Assembly: GCF_021390435.2 (NCBI RefSeq)
Contig: NZ_JAJVCN010000005.1
Span: forward strand, 186,001-250,000
DNA length: 64,000 bases
Direction of reading: 5' to 3'
From: Kibdelosporangium philippinense
GTDB taxonomy: Bacteria > Actinomycetota > Actinomycetes > Mycobacteriales > Pseudonocardiaceae
Shown: in pieces, positions 62,101 to 64,000 of the stretch
How the letters are laid out: every line of letters starts with the position of its first letter
How positions within the stretch are numbered: the first letter of the stretch is position 1
Program-made: the position numbers and the translations under genes
Notes under the pieces: generated by a model
Databases searched by the model: none
What the model saw: the letters and a program-made list of their open reading frames with translations, nothing else
What the model was told of the DNA's origin: nothing

Positions 62101-63153
62101 GATGTTCTCGCGGGCCGTCGTCTCCGCCTGGTGCATCCCTGTATCGGTGACAATGCTGTTGACCACACCAAAACCGATATCTGAGGCCGAACCACCGATA
62201 CCCGGCGCCATGGCCGTGCCACTGGCCACCACCTCGGCCACGATCCCGGACTGGACCCCGTTCACGAGCTTCGTCCCGTGCGTTGCCCCCAGCCCCGCCT
62301 TCCTGCCACCAGTGTGCGCGACAGACCCCGCCCCGCCACCCAGGCCACCCAAACCCGCCGACAGCCCAATCGACGTGCCATCCGACCTCTTGCCCGCCAG
62401 ACCATCGGCCAGGGCCGTCTGGGCCATTTCCTCGTTAGCCTCCTCGACAACGTCGTCCGCCGTGTGCACGGCGATGGTCCGCCAGTTCTGCTTGACAGCC
62501 TCCTTGAAGACCGTGGGCAAATTGCGGACGGCAATGTCCTGACCCGTCTGCTTCATCGCGGTCGTCACGATGTCGTCGAAGCCGCCCTTCGCGATCCGAA
62601 CGGCCACGTTGTCCAGTCCGTGCGTGGCCACCTCGGTCACGACCTTGGTCATGATGATCGCCATGGTCTTGCGACTGACACCCAGCCGCACCAGCCGCAC
62701 CATCAACTGCCCCAACGCGAGGATGAACGGCCACGACGCCCACAGGAAAATATTCGCCGCGATCCACGCCAACTCGTTCAATGTCCAGACCACCTGGACA
62801 TAAATCCCGTACCGGCCGGACTCGATATTCTGCGCCTGCTGTTCCAGCTTCCACGCCTGCAGGTTCGCCATATCGGCCAGCGTTTCGCCCGTGCCGTCGT
62901 TGAGCTTCGCCGCGAACTCCCGAAACGAATCCGCCACCCTGTCGCTGACGTTGTTCGCAACACCATCGACCAGCCTGTGAAGACCATCACCCGCCGACAC
63001 AATCCGCTGCGCGAAAGCCCGGTACGCCTCCGCCTGCTCACGCATCAAGCCGACCTGCCCCGGCGGCAGCGGCCCACCCGCGATCAGGATCGGCAGACCC
63101 TGCCACCCATCCGGAATGAAATGACTCTCGTCACCAGGCGGTTCTACGGACAC
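56173..63153 (-). CDS. giant ESX polymorphic toxin with OTU protease and SET-like domains
   Basis: 2,326 residues. Residues 1-330: WXG100-like helical targeting region with a hydrophobic pair (about 125-165), as in type VII polymorphic toxins. About 370-650: Gly/Pro/Asn/Thr low-complexity linker. Two GLPGLET-type acidic repeats lie near 655 and 820, and helical modules with an IPTQ signature near 1150 and 1290. An OTU-type cysteine protease domain spans about 1790-1950 (catalytic Cys in NGDCLFEAV, His in AGGHYLGV). The C-terminal ~170 residues (2150-2320: GRILGVYLGAVLD, EGAANAIAFANVAL, LILTDYGPDYL) recall SET methyltransferases. GTG 63153 overlaps the upstream gene by 10 bases. 58.9-59.3 kb is AT-richer, suggesting domain acquisition. 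Confidence 0.85.
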   Translation of the reverse strand: MSVEPPGDESHFIPDGWQGLPILIAGGPLPPGQVGLMREQAEAYRAFAQRIVSAGDGLHRLVDGVANNVSDRVADSFREFAAKLNDGTGETLADMANLQAWKLEQQAQNIESGRYGIYVQVVWTLNELAWIAANIFLWASWPFILALGQLMVRLVRLGVSRKTMAIIMTKVVTEVATHGLDNVAVRIAKGGFDDIVTTAMKQTGQDIAVRNLPTVFKEAVKQNWRTIAVHTADDVVEEANEEMAQTALADGLAGKRSDGTSIGLSAGLGGLGGGAGSVAHTGGRKAGLGATHGTKLVNGVQSGIVAEVVASGTAMAPGIGGSASDIGFGVVNSIVTDTGMHQAETTARENIQAQKNKLGIPHGAYGAVPPPVLANPDSVHSGGLTGVGLGVNGTTGTTSPVSTGNTGGAVGGPGANGGSPPPSGGSAAPPLPSGSGDSGDSGRVGAEWSADHTAAPTRHWPTRAPAPGGGDPVAPSVGPPGSTPTPNGPAGPNVSSNGPAVNGGPNSVGGTGTSVNGPATPGVTGSGAGPTNGLSHVPGNGPAGANGLAGLDSDNGPAVSSGPQATANGNPNTTVNGPSTSPPTTSAVGPNPANVAQPSDGPATNAGNNGPAVASAGQNTAANPAANTGPTATPSAQNPASQNANGPKMDEGGLPGLETAFVGGTLPTIEVDLDWDDDAATLYSGEDAFDVDTEAGENQNATAPVVKQSEVTLQQDPQQVTITPVPKQQDTANDRPNSAVAGPNMVPGGLNVGVGSPKSAVSVAPSMVSGESASAVVGSDGAGSATVNAGPGAAIVPSGAPNPANLITSGPEQDMPVVDVEGLPGLETGWVRDVGWSEDSETVYEFDISDQDTASVEDQQPGDSPLTASQSFYISQPGQAADDVDEDIRTLVDVDVSEALDAKTVLSELDITLTDKLGIQALFGPHTGTEFDDVRLIQQDGWIATDVVNDVNLRLGKENSGWQDGTVNAAQVDEMFRWYLAQRTYRPKTAAELADHLAHMLLTHGNVGPRPRVPGGMPVNRQELDRPHQRASAGPSRQRTPARWDTSSTTAPAGRGPMDVDVAEAAGYSRDVAGGGRVAGSSGGSPVRHGEPVGAERPRYPGASAQPEVDPPARVTQSGPPELRDNQSWPRKLSAAREEDVDAITELARDYIQRYREKNGKNIPTQEHVLVHLQDAGVIGKVVDLRAIAREAILQEKNEIIGGGLRLRGEPPGLAGAAGRAPAVGPSPGQWRPGEPQPTPGPGPGRADEQRVPKSGVGDSAGSMEHRSSSGQKPFQSNKESLYRHAKSYMNSETSIPTQAAFENYLKSRQVKFDYVQFVDVYWETVMGGRWKADRYFPSEEGLQRKAEEQKRKAPEQQERKAADIKARKSVSTAKAEATTNGFRGYLKKRKIVWNDQARTAFLKVKTRQDLLKSGYYEQGRQSDISNDELSNYAQEYITEIDGKAPEPAGVAGHGHTATSHAGRPQHSDGTFGGEATHAQRAEADADVEMADAGPAEPPRVHRQQHPPTHPASQGPAISADPTRNLIYLQAVLKAREITNAPSEVLDAALGYVNRVATLPATDQDSLPPGNPLHHAAAIVFGRGWIDNRLTNRGFGIATEKELTRTIHQVLPNLFAPDMATPKGTVNDFADRIAHSIVDTRWNTLQHQAGLARNTITKQPSEVQTHLQRQADEILAREQTAPPQPHPEMSVDTRRRLLLHEYMRLVIADELNHTNNIQSATQLAQWLGNQFGTRLAPPQPNPGLETYRPSAHQHGLGNTNPRQPAQIVLETGAPQQIGPGIDVETVGSSSELRTRPAPTVAQREILTQRGLEAVDTVPNGDCLFEAVLVSRPDYQPLQPAELRRRVSDLRQRAADYLAANETRLQGFHGNPNQSYEDAVRALGKRGVYMNDSADLVPYALAHMLGLRLTVVDENGRDAATYGPENGVQVTLLRTLDAGGHYLGVRAMSTAAERPDVQMAEAAPAEPPRIHPRPTRSQPRVRRVELDQGRTATETVYPPEPPGTENEVQILWTRTIQHQLTIRPEMDHAFPWRDPRDPVHRVYAPYADDNGQLHPAVRNRVDHITATITIGQSQLERIARNPDDPRLPLQVDNQPTDAYLKNVVWGQLEKAVATEIKRLVRGSTRTRSSAPLPVTPGPLRQQHLLDHERALLNKNGLFLTEDAVLTRDGKKRRPAREWSSLLNGRILGVYLGAVLDTEDTIAAWGQTYASFPDYRMDVTGTTKRPTTMSAEGAANAIAFANVALEANTSRPAYDRSRINAYFVNFAVRMPDRDGGYRNQPIAVLVALDNAFDDQSNPHRLILTDYGPDYLSYFDKNKKKVIKREPEE

Positions 63154-63428
63154 AGGGCGCTGGTCTCAATCACGACAACCGTGCAGGTGGCTCTGCCGAC
63201 CGTCGGACACAGGCATGTGTGTGTCCTCCATCTCCCCGCCCGTTTGGCGAAGACCGCGGCGAACTTCGTGCCGTTGTCGTCGTCACCGGAGATGTACTGC
63301 CCATCTGTGATGCCATCGAGCCCGGACCGCAACAGGTCGACCGTGGAGTAGATGCACTGCGTCGTCTCGTCGAATCCCGGGATGTACGTGCGGAGGACCG
63401 AGATGCTGACCCGAATCTCGCCGCTCAT
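63144..63428 (-). CDS. small ESX-like partner protein
   Basis: 94 residues. Residues 1-60 read like ESX small proteins (VSISVLRTYIPGFDETTQCI, VDLLRSGLDGI, GTKFAAVFA). The last 30 residues are unusual: basic and cysteine-rich (WRTHTCLCPTVGRATCTVVV), unlike the helical tail expected, so a frameshift near residue 65 is possible. ATG overlaps the YbaB-like stop (ATGA), and the gene overlaps the toxin start by 10 bases. Confidence 0.65.
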   Translation of the reverse strand: MSGEIRVSISVLRTYIPGFDETTQCIYSTVDLLRSGLDGITDGQYISGDDDNGTKFAAVFAKRAGRWRTHTCLCPTVGRATCTVVVIETSALCP

Positions 63429-63829
63429 GTCATGGGCCTGCCGAAGAAGCCGTTGGCATCGAAGTCCTTCGGCAGCAACGCGTCCAGGTCGGCCGTACCG
63501 TCCATCATGCTCTTCAGGTCGAAACCCGGCGGCGTCATGGGCCCCATCAACTCGGCCATCTTGTCCCGGGATTCCGCCTGTGCCTTGGTGATGGTGTCCA
63601 GCACCGCCGCGGCGAGTTCCGAAGGGGTCAACCTGCGGTACGCCGTCGACGGGAACCGCACGTTCCGCACCTGCCCGTGTTGACCAACAGTCACCGAGAC
63701 CACCGTGCGCGGCGCGGTGACGGTCACCTCGATCTCGGCCAGCCCGCGGTGCACGTCCACAGCTTCCTGACGCCTACGCTGAAACTCGTCGAAGGCATCC
63801 TGCAGCTCCTGCTCAAAACGAGACACCAC
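63425..63829 (-). CDS. YbaB/EbfC-family protein, first gene of the toxin operon
   Basis: 134 residues. The YbaB fold is at about 1-95: an initial helix (FEQELQDAFDEFQRRRQEAV), strands (AEIEVTVTAPRTVVSVTVGQ) and helix (TPSELAAAVLDTITKAQAES). YbaB-like genes regularly open actinobacterial ESX effector operons. GTG 63829 (a second GTG follows) has GAGGAG 6 bases upstream; the frame further upstream lacks a site. The 171 bases to the window end hold no recognisable gene and probably carry the promoter. Confidence 0.8.
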   Translation of the reverse strand: MVSRFEQELQDAFDEFQRRRQEAVDVHRGLAEIEVTVTAPRTVVSVTVGQHGQVRNVRFPSTAYRRLTPSELAAAVLDTITKAQAESRDKMAELMGPMTPPGFDLKSMMDGTADLDALLPKDFDANGFFGRPMT

Positions 63830-64000
63830 GCAATGCTCCTCACGACTATCCAAATCAGTACACAGCAGCCCCGCCAAACAAAACACGAAAATGCCCTCGC
63901 CTCCTCCCATGACTGCCCGATCAACCCTCGGATACCACACGAACATCACCCGGCGACACGAGCGTGTCAGACCCGGATCCGCGAATAGTGCCGGCGCTGT

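Noticed and set aside
1..64000. tRNA or rRNA genes and a tRNA-type attachment site
   Set aside because: I found no T-loop/acceptor pattern or rRNA sequence, so the edges of an integrative element cannot be placed.

Overview
The window is high-GC actinomycete DNA: strong GC bias at third codon positions, GTG and TTG starts, GGAGG-type ribosome binding sites and many ATGA/GTGA gene overlaps. The gene families (replication-relaxation protein, Tad pilus operon with a BTAD/LysM regulator, ESX-type secreted proteins, a DUF6247 relic) fit a filamentous actinomycete, probably of the Pseudonocardiaceae. That placement is inference; there is no rRNA or tRNA gene here to test it. Almost everything looks accessory, so the window is best read as part of a large conjugative element or plasmid that has itself been invaded repeatedly.

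Layout. 1-3.7 kb: conjugation genes (type IV coupling ATPase entering from the left edge, replication-relaxation protein, lytic transglycosylase/NlpC-P60 hydrolase). 3.7-7.7 kb: a recombinase trio made of an active tyrosine recombinase, a small HTH protein and a 785-residue protein with nine zinc ribbons and a degenerate recombinase domain. 7.9-9.4 kb: two ESX/WXG100-type genes. 9.8-27.3 kb: a long leftward array carrying DprA, a YgjP-like metallopeptidase, two PAPS-reductase-fold proteins flanking a Mom-like DNA modification enzyme, and many small plasmid- or phage-type genes, the last few AT-richer and phage-like. 27.3-29.0 kb: mostly non-coding, with a 23-bp inverted repeat 61 bp apart and four perfect 34-bp tandem repeats. 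29.1-42.3 kb: an HxlR regulator and a complete Tad/Flp pilus locus (BTAD-LysM membrane regulator, three TadE/G-like pseudopilins, Flp pilin, TadC, TadB, TadA, a CpaE-like ATPase lacking its P-loop lysine, a CpaB-like SAF protein, a secreted protein, a lipoprotein, and a divergent prepilin peptidase). 42.4-46.6 kb: a decayed DUF6247 gene, a P-loop kinase, a DEDDh exonuclease, small genes and transposase relics.

46.6-55.8 kb is a transposon graveyard. It holds two apparently identical 3.27-kb copies, 5,481 bp apart in direct orientation, of a second recombinase trio. Each copy is bounded by 48-bp terminal inverted repeats (47 of 48 matching). Each is joined on the right to a Tn3-family terminal repeat. 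Between them lie a serine resolvase with a res-like region, truncated Tn3 and IS66 transposase pieces and a small secreted protein. 56.2-63.8 kb is a leftward, translationally coupled ESX toxin operon: a YbaB/EbfC-like protein, a small ESX-like protein and a 2,326-residue polymorphic toxin with an OTU-type cysteine protease domain and a C-terminal domain resembling the SET fold.

The strongest candidates for something undescribed are the inverted-repeat-bounded recombinase-trio family (three members here), the Mom plus twin PAPS-reductase-fold gene set as a possible DNA modification module, and the OTU/SET-like giant toxin.
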